NCBI RefSeq assembly: GCF_026242045.1
Contig: NZ_JAPJDO010000003.1
Coordinates: forward strand, 1-64,000
Reading direction: 5' to 3'
DNA: 64,000 nucleotides
Source: Mycobacterium pinniadriaticum
GTDB lineage: Bacteria; Actinomycetota; Actinomycetes; Mycobacteriales; Mycobacteriaceae
The notes beneath the pieces are model-generated. The model worked only from the letters and a program-made list of their open reading frames with translations, searched no databases and was not told where the DNA came from. Below are positions 31,881 through 40,777 of this stretch, piece by piece. The number at the start of each line of letters is the position of its first letter. The first letter of the stretch is position 1. The position numbers and the translations under genes are program-made.

Positions 31881-34226
31881 GTGACTTCGAGCCCAACCCT
31901 CAAACCTGTAAACGCCCGTCTGGCTGAGGAACTCGCGGTGGCCGAGACGCAAGTGGCCGCCGCGGTCCGATTGCTCGACGAAGGCGCGACCGTGCCGTTC
32001 ATCGCCCGCTACCGCAAGGAAGCCACCGGCAGCCTCGACGACGGGCAGCTGCGTGACCTCGAGGAGCGACTGCGATACCTGCGCGAGCTCGACGAACGGC
32101 GAGACGCGGTGCTGGCATCCATCGACGAGCAGGGCAAGCTGACCGAGGAGCTACGGGCGGCGCTGCTGCGGGCCGACACCAAATCCCGGGTCGAGGACAT
32201 CTATCTGCCGTACAAGCCGAAACGGCGGACCAAGGCGCAGATCGCCCGGGAAGCAGGCCTGGAGCCGCTGGCCGAGCGCCTACTCGCCGACCCGGCCGTC
32301 GACCCCGAAACCGCCGCAGGCGCGTTCGTCGGCGCCGAGGTGCCCGACGCGGCCGCCGCACTCGACGGCGCACGGCACATCCTTGTGGAGCGGGCCGCAG
32401 AAGACGCCGAGCTGGTCGGTGCGATCCGGACCAAATTCTGGGCCGAAGGCTCGTTGCGGACCGCTCCGCACTCCGAGGACGCCGCAAAAAGCCCCGCGGC
32501 ACAGAAGTTCCGTGACTATTTCGAGTTCGCCGAACGGCTGGAGGACATGCCGTCGCACCGCGTACTGGCGGTCATGCGCGGCGAGAAGGAACAAGCACTC
32601 GCCTTGCGTTTCGACGGCGGCAGCGATGACGCCTACGAGGTGATGGTCGCGCGGGCACTCGGGGTCGACCTCACGGCCGGCGCAGCGGCGACGCCGTGGC
32701 TGGCGACCACCGTCCGGTTGGCATGGCGAACGCGGCTGATGATCTCCGGCGCGGTCGACGCGCGAATGCGGTTGCGCCAACGCGCCGAAGATGACGCCGT
32801 CGCGGTGTTCGCCAAGAACCTCAAGGATCTTCTGCTGGCGGCTCCGGCCGGCACGCGTACCACACTCGGGCTGGATCCCGGCTTCCGCACCGGCGTCAAG
32901 GTTGCCGTCGTCGACGGCACCGGCAAAGTGCTCGACACCTGCGCGGTCTACCCGCATCAGCCGCAGCGCCAATGGGATTCGGCCAAGGCGACGTTGGCTG
33001 GGTTGGTGGCCCGCCACGGTGTCGAGCTGATCGCCATCGGCAACGGCACCGCGTCGCGGGAGACCGATGCACTGGCCGCCGAGCTGATCGCCGATATCCG
33101 CGCGACCGGTGCGACCGCCCCGGTCAAAGCCATGGTCAGCGAGGCGGGCGCGTCGGTGTACTCGGCGTCGGCCTACGCCGCCCGCGAGTTGCCGAGCCTG
33201 GACGTGACGGTGCGGGGCGCGGTGTCGATCGCGCGCCGGTTGCAGGATCCGCTGTCGGAATTGGTGAAGATCGAACCGAAGTCGATCGGCGTCGGCCAGT
33301 ATCAGCACGACGTCACCCCGGGCACCCTGGCCCGCAGCCTCGACGCTGTGGTGGAGGATGCGGTCAACGCCGTGGGCGTGGATCTGAACACCGCGTCGGT
33401 TCCCCTGCTGGCGCGGGTGTCGGGCGTGTCCGAGTCACTGGCCGAGGCCATCGTCGCCCACCGGGAGAAGGCCGGGCCGTTCCGCAACCGCGCCGCACTT
33501 CTCGACGTCGCACGTCTGGGCCCCAAAGCCTTTGAACAGTGCGCGGGCTTCCTGCGGATCCGTGGCGGCGACGACGCCCTCGATGCCTCGGGTGTCCATC
33601 CGGAGGCCTATCCGGTGGTACGGCGGATTCTGGATCGCTCGGGAATCGCCCTGGCAGAACTCATCGGCAACGAACGCTCGTTGCGATCGCTGCGGGCCGC
33701 CGACTTCGCCGACGACCGATTCGGTGTACCGACGGTGACCGATATCCTCGCCGAGTTGGAGAAGCCCGGACGCGATCCGCGGCCGGCGTTCTCCACCGCG
33801 ACGTTCGCGGCCGGGGTGGAGAAGGTGGCCGATCTGAAGGTCGGGATGGTGCTCGAGGGTGTCGTCACCAATGTCGCGGCGTTTGGAGCCTTCGTCGACG
33901 TGGGTGTGCACCAGGACGGCCTGGTCCACGTGTCGGCGATGGCGGACCGATTCGTCTCCGATCCACACGAGGTGGTGAAATCCGGTCAGGTGGTGCGGGT
34001 CAAGGTCATCGACGTCGACGTCGACCGTCAGCGGATCGGTCTGAGCCTGCGGCTCGGTGATGCGCCAAAACGCGGCCAGGCCAAGCGAACTGAACGAAGC
34101 AGCGCCGCACCGGCGCGCGGTGAACGCCGCCGGCCCACCCGCGGTGATGACGGCCCTCGGCGGGACGGCAACCGGTCATCCGGGTCGATGGCGCAAGCCC
34201 TGCGCGACGCCGGTTTCGGGCGCTAG
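31881..34226 (+). CDS. tex: Tex-family RNA-binding transcription accessory protein
   Basis: A 781-residue Tex protein. Domain order: N-terminal helical Tex domain (about 1-190; ATVPFIARYRKEATGSLDDGQLRDLEERL), YqgF-like domain (about 330-460; TLGLDPGFRTGVKVAVVD), helix-hairpin-helix region (about 500-570; SVPLLARVSGVSESLAEAIVAHREKAGPF) and a C-terminal S1 RNA-binding domain (about 650-720; GMVLEGVVTNVAAFGAFVDVGVHQDGLVHVS). A basic Arg/Gly tail follows. It binds nucleic acid and affects transcription or translation. Confidence 0.92.
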   Translation: MTSSPTLKPVNARLAEELAVAETQVAAAVRLLDEGATVPFIARYRKEATGSLDDGQLRDLEERLRYLRELDERRDAVLASIDEQGKLTEELRAALLRADTKSRVEDIYLPYKPKRRTKAQIAREAGLEPLAERLLADPAVDPETAAGAFVGAEVPDAAAALDGARHILVERAAEDAELVGAIRTKFWAEGSLRTAPHSEDAAKSPAAQKFRDYFEFAERLEDMPSHRVLAVMRGEKEQALALRFDGGSDDAYEVMVARALGVDLTAGAAATPWLATTVRLAWRTRLMISGAVDARMRLRQRAEDDAVAVFAKNLKDLLLAAPAGTRTTLGLDPGFRTGVKVAVVDGTGKVLDTCAVYPHQPQRQWDSAKATLAGLVARHGVELIAIGNGTASRETDALAAELIADIRATGATAPVKAMVSEAGASVYSASAYAARELPSLDVTVRGAVSIARRLQDPLSELVKIEPKSIGVGQYQHDVTPGTLARSLDAVVEDAVNAVGVDLNTASVPLLARVSGVSESLAEAIVAHREKAGPFRNRAALLDVARLGPKAFEQCAGFLRIRGGDDALDASGVHPEAYPVVRRILDRSGIALAELIGNERSLRSLRAADFADDRFGVPTVTDILAELEKPGRDPRPAFSTATFAAGVEKVADLKVGMVLEGVVTNVAAFGAFVDVGVHQDGLVHVSAMADRFVSDPHEVVKSGQVVRVKVIDVDVDRQRIGLSLRLGDAPKRGQAKRTERSSAAPARGERRRPTRGDDGPRRDGNRSSGSMAQALRDAGFGR

Positions 34227-34242
34227 ATCTGCGCTGTGTCCC

Positions 34243-34292
34243 CCGATCGGTGGACACCGCAGTCATCCGGAATTGCGGCCGATCGGTGGACA
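34243..34292 (+). repeat. Direct repeat CCGATCGGTGGACA, two copies 36 bases apart
   Basis: Identical 14-base copies begin at 34243 and 34279 in the region between tex and the thioesterase gene. Each contains the palindrome CCGATCGG. The in-phase spacing would place two bound dimers on one DNA face, so they may be operators for the downstream gene. Confidence 0.4.
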
Positions 34293-34365
34293 GTCCGAGA
34301 CGCTTCCGCACGTCATAGTTGCCTGGTGAGCCGTCAAGCAAGCGGCGGCTCTCCCACTGATAAGG

Positions 34366-35214
34366 ATGGCAACGGTGAACAGCAGCATGGACTTGTCGGA
34401 ACGTACGGCCGCGGCGTCGAGCGCGATGGGAATCCGCCCTGCGTATTTCGTTCAGCAGTCGAACGGAGGCTTCCGGCCGACAACCTCGGCGGCGGCCTCC
34501 TGGAGTGACGGGGTGCTCAGCGGTCAGGCGATTGCCGGACTGGCGGCCTCGACCCTGGAGCGGAAATACGGCGCCGTCGGATACCTGCCGGCCCGGCTGA
34601 CGCTCGATCTGCTCAAACCTGCCCGAGCCGTTCCGACCCATACCCAGACCCGGCTGATTCGGCAGGGACACCGGATGCGCACGGCCGAATGCGACATCAT
34701 CCAGGACGATTGGATCGTGGCGCGGGCCACGCTGCTGCAGTATCGCCAGACGTCGGTGGGCGCGCAGTGGGTATCCGGGATGAACGTGATCGCGCCGGAC
34801 GGTGCCGAAGATCTCGCCCTGCACATCGACAGTGACGGGACCGGGTGGGTTCCGATGGGCCAACGGCACCACAGCACCGGACGCAAACGCGCGTACTACG
34901 GCGGCCTTGATGCGGTGGCAGGCCTGGCAGCGACTCCCTTCGTCCGCTCGGCGGTGGTTGCCGAGGCGGCTGCCAACCTGGTGACCGATCTGGGCGCCTC
35001 CGGAATGGGCTATGTCAACGGTGACCTGACCGTGGCGCTGGCGCGCCTGCCGCGCGGGGTGTTCATCGGCGTTCAGGCCGACACCCATTTCTCCGAGAAC
35101 GGCGTGTCGGTGGGCAACGCGACCCTGTTCGACGACGACGGCGCGTTCGGCAGCAGCATGGTCACCGCGATGGCCGGCCCCGCGGTGCGCGCGGAAGGCA
35201 ACGGACGGGGTTAA
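34366..35214 (+). CDS. Acyl-CoA thioesterase-like hot-dog protein (paralogue of the gene at 1694)
   Basis: A 282-residue protein with the same motif order as the protein encoded at 1694: IRPAYFVQQ, YLPARLTLDLLKPARAVPTHTQTRL, RTAECDIIQDDWIVARATLLQYRQ, GRKRAYYGGLDAVAGL and GYVNGDLTVALARLP ending in VSVGNATLFDDDGAFGSSMV. About half of the positions in these blocks are shared by eye. The double hot-dog fold suggests acyl-CoA thioesterase activity. ATG 34366 is listed; a later start at Met8 or Met21 is possible. An enoyl-CoA hydratase gene follows. Confidence 0.75.
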   Translation: MATVNSSMDLSERTAAASSAMGIRPAYFVQQSNGGFRPTTSAAASWSDGVLSGQAIAGLAASTLERKYGAVGYLPARLTLDLLKPARAVPTHTQTRLIRQGHRMRTAECDIIQDDWIVARATLLQYRQTSVGAQWVSGMNVIAPDGAEDLALHIDSDGTGWVPMGQRHHSTGRKRAYYGGLDAVAGLAATPFVRSAVVAEAAANLVTDLGASGMGYVNGDLTVALARLPRGVFIGVQADTHFSENGVSVGNATLFDDDGAFGSSMVTAMAGPAVRAEGNGRG

Positions 35215-35263
35215 CCCTTCGGCGCACCCTGTGCGCCACCCGCGCCTCACTAGAGTGCAGCAG

Positions 35264-36037
35264 ATGAGCCTCGTCATTTACCAGCTCGACGGTCATATCG
35301 CCACCATCACCCTCAACCGGCCGGCGGCGCGCAACGCCATCAACGGCCCGCTACGGCAGGAGCTCAACGCCGCGTGGGACCGGTTCCGCGACGAGGAGCA
35401 GGCCTGGGTGGGGATCCTCACGGCAAACGGCGACGTCTACTGCGCCGGCGGTGACCTCAAAGACGGCGAAGGGTCGGTGGGCACGTTCGGCGGGACCTTC
35501 TGGGAGAAGCCGACCATCAATAGCTTCGAGTCGGGAATGGAACTGTTCAAGCCGACCATCGCCGCGGTACACGGACCCTGCGTCGGCTATGGCCTGACCG
35601 GAGTGTTGTTCTGCGACTTCGTGATCGCCTCGACCGAGGCCACCTTCTGCTACCCCGAGGTGGCCCTGGGCGTCCCGACCATCGTCGGTGCCATCCGCCT
35701 GCCTCATCGGGTCGGCTGGGCCAACGCCATGGAACTCCTGCTGACCGGTAAGCCGATCAGCGCCGAGCGCGCCAAGGAGATCGGACTGGTATGGAAACTG
35801 GTCGAACCCGAGGAGCTGCAGGCTGAAGCGCAGGCGTGGGCCAGGACCCTGGTCGAGGCCGCGCCGTTGGCGCAGCGGGCCACCAAGGAGGTGGCCTGGC
35901 GCACCGCCGACATGGGCTGGATCGAGTCGGTGCGGTTCGGCGAGGTGATGCGCAAGGTGGCCGGAGCGACCGAGGACGTCGCCGAAGGCCTGAAAGCGTG
36001 GCGGGAGAAGCGCCGGCCGCAGTGGAAGGGGCGCTGA
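35264..36037 (+). CDS. Enoyl-CoA hydratase/isomerase
   Basis: A 257-residue crotonase-fold enzyme. IATITLNRPAARNAINGPL, the oxyanion-hole segment DVYCAGGDLKDGEGS and AAVHGPCVGYGLTGVLFCDFVIA are characteristic. In the catalytic helix the position of the usual second Glu reads YPEVALGVPTIVGAIRLPHRVG. It probably hydrates or isomerises an enoyl-CoA in fatty-acid or sterol breakdown. It starts 49 bases after the thioesterase stop, so the two could be cotranscribed. Confidence 0.85.
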   Translation: MSLVIYQLDGHIATITLNRPAARNAINGPLRQELNAAWDRFRDEEQAWVGILTANGDVYCAGGDLKDGEGSVGTFGGTFWEKPTINSFESGMELFKPTIAAVHGPCVGYGLTGVLFCDFVIASTEATFCYPEVALGVPTIVGAIRLPHRVGWANAMELLLTGKPISAERAKEIGLVWKLVEPEELQAEAQAWARTLVEAAPLAQRATKEVAWRTADMGWIESVRFGEVMRKVAGATEDVAEGLKAWREKRRPQWKGR

Positions 36038-36045
36038 GTGCCGGT

Positions 36046-36843
36046 CTATCGCGGCGGGTCAGGCGCGGGGGCGTGCAACCAGCGCCGGTAGATGCCGTCG
36101 AACGTGCCGTCGTGCAGTGCGCCGGCCAGCCATGAGTCGACTGGTCCTTCGATCGGGCTGTCCTCGGGCAGAAGGTAGACCTTGACCTCCGAGGTGAAGG
36201 GCCGCTCGGGGTGTTGGGCGACCAACCCGGGGTGCAGCGAGGCCTGGTAGACCGCTTCCAGGGCGTCGGTGACCATGACGTCGGCGTCGCCTGCGGCTAG
36301 CTGGTCGAAGATGGTGGTGTTGTCGCCCCAGATGATGATCTTGGCACGGGGAAAGTTCTTCCGGGCGAATTGTTCGTTGGTACCGCCGCTGTTTTCGATC
36401 ACGCGCACGCCGGGCTGGTCGATCTGCTCGATCGACGCGAACCGGTCGGCATTGCCCGCCGCCACCACCGGTGTTTTTCCGCTGGACAGGTACGGCTGCG
36501 TGACCTCGGTGATCCGGCGTCGTTCGGGTGTGTCGGTGATACCGCCCATGGCGATATCGCACATGCCGGGCGAGGTCAGGTCGGCGATCAGGGTCGGCCA
36601 CGTGGTCGCGACGAATACCGGCTCTCGGCCGAGGTGGGCGGCGAGGTCAGTGGCCATGTCGATGTCGACGCCGCTGTAGCGCCCGGTCTCCGGGTCGCGG
36701 TGGGTCAGCGGCGGGTAATCGCCGGTGGTGCAGACCTTCAGCGTGGCTACCCCGCCGCCGGCGGCAGCCGGCGGAGTCCCGGCGGCGGACATCGCGATCA
36801 CCCCGGCCAGGGCCATCGCGGCAAAGCTCAATGGCCGCACCAT
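36046..36843 (-). CDS. Exported PheC-like cyclohexadienyl dehydratase / solute-binding protein
   Basis: A 265-residue exported protein of the solute-binding family 3 fold. The signal peptide ends near residue 28. The sequence matches the periplasmic cyclohexadienyl dehydratase PheC branch: LKVCTTGDYPPLTHRDPETG, GVDIDMATDLAAHLG, QIDQPGVRVIENSGGTNEQFARKNF, DNTTIFDQLAAGDADVMVTDALEA (Glu196, the position of the PheC catalytic Glu) and KVYLLPEDSP. PheC turns prephenate or arogenate into phenylpyruvate or phenylalanine outside the cytosol. It starts one base after the stop of the FAAL gene, so they form an operon. A plain amino-acid binding role is the alternative. Confidence 0.7.
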   Translation of the reverse strand: MVRPLSFAAMALAGVIAMSAAGTPPAAAGGGVATLKVCTTGDYPPLTHRDPETGRYSGVDIDMATDLAAHLGREPVFVATTWPTLIADLTSPGMCDIAMGGITDTPERRRITEVTQPYLSSGKTPVVAAGNADRFASIEQIDQPGVRVIENSGGTNEQFARKNFPRAKIIIWGDNTTIFDQLAAGDADVMVTDALEAVYQASLHPGLVAQHPERPFTSEVKVYLLPEDSPIEGPVDSWLAGALHDGTFDGIYRRWLHAPAPDPPR

Positions 36844-36844
36844 A

Positions 36845-38701
36845 TCAGTGCACTCCCAAAGTGCCCGTGAGGTATGCGGAGCGGCAGGCCCGTCGGGCCA
36901 ATTTGCCGCTCGTCGTTCGCGGGATGGCTCCGGCCGGCAGCAGCCGGACATCGGGTGCCGCAACATGGTGGCGCTCCGATACCGCCGCGCGGATCGCCGC
37001 GATCGCGGTCGCCGGGTCATTGCGACTGGTACCCGCCGCCCGTTCGGCGACGACGACGAGTCTGTCTGCGCTGTCTGTGGTTGCCGTACCGGGAATTTCG
37101 TCGGCCGGCACCGAGAACGCCGCCACGTAGCCCCGCCGCACGATCGGCGAGGCGCCGGCGGCGGTCTTCTCGATGTCCTGCGGATAGAACGTCCGCCCGT
37201 CGACCATCACGATGTCGGCGAGGCGGCCGGCGACATAGAGTTCGCCGGCCAGATAGAAGCCCAGGTCGCCGGTGCGCAGCCAAGCGGCGTCGGCGGGCAC
37301 CCCGTCGGCGTGGCTGTTCGCGGCCAGCCGGCGGGCGAGTCGGGCGCCGAATGTCTGCCGGGTCTCCTCGGGTTTGCGCCAGTAGCCGCGCCCGATGTTC
37401 TCGCCGTGCAGCCATATCTCGCCGACCCGGCCGTCGGGCAGCTCCACGCGGGTATCGGGGTCGACCATCACCGCCCACTGGCTGCGGGCCACCTGCCCGC
37501 ACGACACCTGGGTGACGAAATCGAGGGCATCCTCGCCGACTTCGATGGCGAGCCCGGCCGCCAGCTGATCACGGTCCAGACGTAGCACGGTGGGCGTCGC
37601 GGTGGGCGCGATGGTCGCGACGAAGAGGGTAGCCTCGGCGATTCCGTAGGAGGGCTTGAACGCCGTCCGCGCCAAGCCGTACGGGGCGAAGGCCGTGGTG
37701 AAGGTGCTGATGGCCTCGGCGCTGACCGGTTCGGAGCCGATGATCATCACCACATTGGCCAGATCGACCTCCGCACCGGCGTCCGGGAGCCCGCGCTGGG
37801 CGGTCCATTCGTAGGCGAAATTCGGTGCGGCGGTGACGACATGGCCCTCGCGGGAGCCGTCGGACAGCGCACGGATCCAACGCTGCGGTCGACGGATGAA
37901 TGCGGTAGGTGAGAGCAGGGTGGAATGCCCACCGTAGACCGTCGGGAATCCGATCATCGACAGTCCCATGTCGTGGTACAGCGGTAACCAGCTGACGCCG
38001 TGGGTGTTTCGGTCGAGCAGGTCGATCGACAAGATCATCTGGATGAGGTTGGTGCCGACCGCCCGGTGGGTGATCTCGACGCCCACCGGCGGACGGGTCG
38101 AGCCCGAGGTGTACTGCAGGTGTGAGACGTCGTCGACATCGATGACGGTCGGGATGAAGTCGTCGGCGGCCGAATCGCTGATCTCGTCGATGACGAGGAT
38201 CCGCGGCTGCCTGGTGGTCGGCAGGTTCGCCAGGAAGCTGCGTACGCCGTCGGCGGCGGCTGCGGTGGTGAGCACCGTGGTCGGTTGGGAGTCGCCCAGA
38301 GCCGTGTCGAGACGCTCGGCGTGACCGGGCAATTCGGGAGCGAACAGCGGTACCGCTATGGTCCCCGCCTTGATCGAGGCGAAGAACCCGGCGATGTAGT
38401 CCAGGCCTTGCGGGGCAAGGATTGCGACCCGGTCACCGCGGGCGGCGGTGCCCTGAATGTGCGCCCCGATGGCCTCCAGGCGGGTGCCGAGTTGGGCCCA
38501 GGTCAGTTCGGTGACTTCGGGATCCGCAGAGTGACTGTGATCGAGATAACGATAGGCAACCGAGGCGGGGATGTTGGCGACGTTGCGTTCGATCAGTGAG
38601 ATGAGCGTGACCCCGGGCGGAAGTACGACACCGCCGTCGGCCGCCAGGCAGTCTTCGATCTTCAGCAGGCCATCGGGCGCCTCGGTGTGGCCGCGATCCA
38701 T
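36845..38701 (-). CDS. Fatty-acyl-AMP ligase (FadD, FAAL type)
   Basis: A 618-residue adenylate-forming enzyme. FAALs activate fatty acids as acyl-adenylates for transfer to carrier proteins instead of CoA. Visible are the FAAL-type core LQYTSGSTRPPVGVEITHRA, LPLYHDMGLSMIGFPTVYGGHSTLLSPTAFIRRPQRWI, the adenylate motif KPSYGIAEATLFVA, and the hinge region WLRTGDLGFYLAGELYVAGRLADIVMVDGRTFYPQDIE. The shortened RTGDLGFY-type hinge is typical of FAALs. No polyketide synthase or carrier protein gene is nearby. It is divergent from the TesB gene at 38762. Confidence 0.85.
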   Translation of the reverse strand: MDRGHTEAPDGLLKIEDCLAADGGVVLPPGVTLISLIERNVANIPASVAYRYLDHSHSADPEVTELTWAQLGTRLEAIGAHIQGTAARGDRVAILAPQGLDYIAGFFASIKAGTIAVPLFAPELPGHAERLDTALGDSQPTTVLTTAAAADGVRSFLANLPTTRQPRILVIDEISDSAADDFIPTVIDVDDVSHLQYTSGSTRPPVGVEITHRAVGTNLIQMILSIDLLDRNTHGVSWLPLYHDMGLSMIGFPTVYGGHSTLLSPTAFIRRPQRWIRALSDGSREGHVVTAAPNFAYEWTAQRGLPDAGAEVDLANVVMIIGSEPVSAEAISTFTTAFAPYGLARTAFKPSYGIAEATLFVATIAPTATPTVLRLDRDQLAAGLAIEVGEDALDFVTQVSCGQVARSQWAVMVDPDTRVELPDGRVGEIWLHGENIGRGYWRKPEETRQTFGARLARRLAANSHADGVPADAAWLRTGDLGFYLAGELYVAGRLADIVMVDGRTFYPQDIEKTAAGASPIVRRGYVAAFSVPADEIPGTATTDSADRLVVVAERAAGTSRNDPATAIAAIRAAVSERHHVAAPDVRLLPAGAIPRTTSGKLARRACRSAYLTGTLGVH

Positions 38702-38761
38702 GGCCGCAGTCTATGCAGCTATCGTGAGTTCGATTCCGATCACGACGACCGCGGGGAGAGC

Positions 38762-39547
38762 ATGCCGAGCTGGATCGCACAACTGGTCCAACTCGACCGC
38801 AGAGGCGACGATTTCCGCGCGTCGGCCGCATTCGGGGTGGGTCCCCGCTTATACGGTGGCCTGATCGCCGCACAGGCGCTGGCCGCCGCGGCCGCCACCG
38901 TCGACTCCGGCCGGTTGCCGCAGTCGCTGCACGCCTACTTCATCAAAGGCGGGCAGGTTGGCGTGGACGTCGAGTTCTCCGTCGAGATCACCCGTGATGG
39001 CCGTTCCTTCAACACCCGGCGCGTCACCGCGCTGCAGGACGGTGTGGCGATCTTGGAGATGATGGCGTCGTTTCACCTACCCGAGACCACCACCGACTGG
39101 CAGCGTCCCGAGCCGGCGAGGCTGGCGCTGTCGGATGCCACAGTCGTCACAAAGCTGCCCGTGCGTTGGGCGGATCACTTCGAGATTCGGGTCGCGCCCG
39201 GCCACGACGGACATGACGAGTGGCCGGTTCAGCCCTTCTGGTTCCGAACCCGAGAACCTGTGGAGAACGACGCGGTGCTGCGGGCGTGTGCGCTGACGTT
39301 CATCTCCGACATGGGCCTGGTGTCCTCGGCCCGCCCGCGGGACCCCGCGCTACCCGGGCCGCGCGGCGCGGCCAGCCTCGACCATGCGCTGTGGCTGCAC
39401 CGGCCGACCGACCCGCATCAGTGGCATCGCTACGACACGACCGCGGTCAGTCACAGCGACGCGCGGGGCTTGGCCCGCGGGTCGATTCACCGGGCCGACG
39501 GTACGCTGATCGCCAGCGTCGCCCAGGAATCGCTCTGGCGAATCTGA
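38762..39547 (+). CDS. TesB-type acyl-CoA thioesterase II
   Basis: A 261-residue double hot-dog thioesterase. Typical parts are FGVGPRLYGGLIAAQALAAAAATV, LHAYFIKGGQVGVDVEFSVEITRDGRSFNTRRVTALQDGVAILEM, SLDHALWLHRPTDPHQWHRYD (catalytic Asp) and the ending GSIHRADGTLIASVAQESLWR. It hydrolyses medium- to long-chain acyl-CoA. ATG 38762 has GGGGAGAGC just upstream. It is divergent from the FAAL gene. Confidence 0.88.
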   Translation: MPSWIAQLVQLDRRGDDFRASAAFGVGPRLYGGLIAAQALAAAAATVDSGRLPQSLHAYFIKGGQVGVDVEFSVEITRDGRSFNTRRVTALQDGVAILEMMASFHLPETTTDWQRPEPARLALSDATVVTKLPVRWADHFEIRVAPGHDGHDEWPVQPFWFRTREPVENDAVLRACALTFISDMGLVSSARPRDPALPGPRGAASLDHALWLHRPTDPHQWHRYDTTAVSHSDARGLARGSIHRADGTLIASVAQESLWRI

Positions 39548-39719
39548 GCCCGCTGGTTCCGGTTCTTCCGGCACCGGAATCCGCAGGACACAGCCAGGCC
39601 GGGGCAACCGCTCAGCCAGCCCGAAACAATGGTGTTTAGCCAAGACCGGCGGCGGGAACAATCTCGCATTCGACCGCGTTGACGCGACGTCGAGTGCGTA
39701 AGAACGAAAGGCACGGACC

Positions 39720-40010
39720 ATGACGGTTGATTACGACGCCCCCCGCCGTACCCAGGCCGAGCCCGAGGAAGAGTCCCTCGAGGACCTGGCGGGCCGGCGT
39801 AAGGACACGGCGACGGCCGTGATCGATGTGGACGAGGCCGACGCGGCTGATTCGTTCGAGCTGCCCGGCGCCGATTTGTCCGACGAGGAACTCACGGTTC
39901 GGGTGATCCCCAAGCAGTCCGACGAGTTCACGTGCACCAGCTGCTTTCTGGTGCACCACCGCAGCCGGTTGGCGGACGCGTCGAGCATGACCTGCACCGA
40001 CTGCGCCTGA
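39720..40010 (+). CDS. DUF4193 protein
   Basis: A 96-residue protein of the actinobacterial DUF4193 family. The N-terminus is acidic and probably disordered (about 1-55). The C-terminal end carries a zinc-knuckle-like pair of motifs, FTCTSCFLVHHRSRLA and MTCTDCA. The family has no known function; the cysteine arrangement suggests metal binding and perhaps contact with transcription or ribosomal machinery. Confidence 0.88.
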   Translation: MTVDYDAPRRTQAEPEEESLEDLAGRRKDTATAVIDVDEADAADSFELPGADLSDEELTVRVIPKQSDEFTCTSCFLVHHRSRLADASSMTCTDCA

Positions 40011-40054
40011 CGGTGGCCTGATCCGGCCACGGCGCTCTGGTAGACACGGACGCG

Positions 40055-40777
40055 ATGCGGAAGTGGGTTATCGGAACGTCAGTCGGATTGGTGGTGTTGT
40101 TGGTTGTCGTATCCGGCGCCTACACGTTGTCGAAGTCGCGGACCTATCAACTGGCCGGTGAGATCGTCAACCGTGTGGACACCGCTGAGAAGGTGGTGGC
40201 GGTCACCTTCGATGACGGACCCACGGAGTACGCATCTGAAGTCCTCAATATGCTTGCAGCGAAAAAGATCCCGGCAACCTTTTATCTTGTTGGCGCCGAT
40301 CTGGACCGGAATCCGGACGAAGGTGCGGCAATCGCGCGAGCCGGCCACGAGATCGGCAATCACACCTACACCCACCGCCGGATGATCTTTGTCTCGACCC
40401 AGACTGTTGCCGACGAGATCGAACGAACCGATGCGGCTATCGCACGGACCGGGTATCGCGGCCCGGTGACGTTCCGACCGCCCTACGGCAAGAAACTCTG
40501 GACGCTCCCTCACTACCTTGCCGAACACGGACGAACTACGGTCACCTGGGATCTCGAACCGGATTCAGCCGGCGCGCCCACAACCGAACAGATCGTTGCG
40601 GAGACTGTTGACAACGTCCGCCCGGGGTCGATCATTCTGCTGCACGTCATGCTGAAGAGCGGCTCGGCCTCACGCGCCGCGGTGCCACTGATCATCGACC
40701 GGCTCCATTCCGAGGGCTACCGGTTCCTCACCGTCAGCGAACTTCTCGCCGTCAACGACGGCGTGCCAGACCGCTAG
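40055..40777 (+). CDS. Membrane-anchored polysaccharide deacetylase
   Basis: A 240-residue carbohydrate esterase family 4 protein with one N-terminal transmembrane segment (about 5-24). Metal and catalytic motifs are visible: VAVTFDDGPT (Asp-Asp), GHEIGNHTYTHRRM (His-x3-His), TFRPPYGK and the terminal IILLHVM His. It would remove acetyl groups from peptidoglycan or another wall glycan on the outer face of the membrane. The last bases overlap the stop of the convergent RipD-like gene. Confidence 0.88.
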   Translation: MRKWVIGTSVGLVVLLVVVSGAYTLSKSRTYQLAGEIVNRVDTAEKVVAVTFDDGPTEYASEVLNMLAAKKIPATFYLVGADLDRNPDEGAAIARAGHEIGNHTYTHRRMIFVSTQTVADEIERTDAAIARTGYRGPVTFRPPYGKKLWTLPHYLAEHGRTTVTWDLEPDSAGAPTTEQIVAETVDNVRPGSIILLHVMLKSGSASRAAVPLIIDRLHSEGYRFLTVSELLAVNDGVPDR

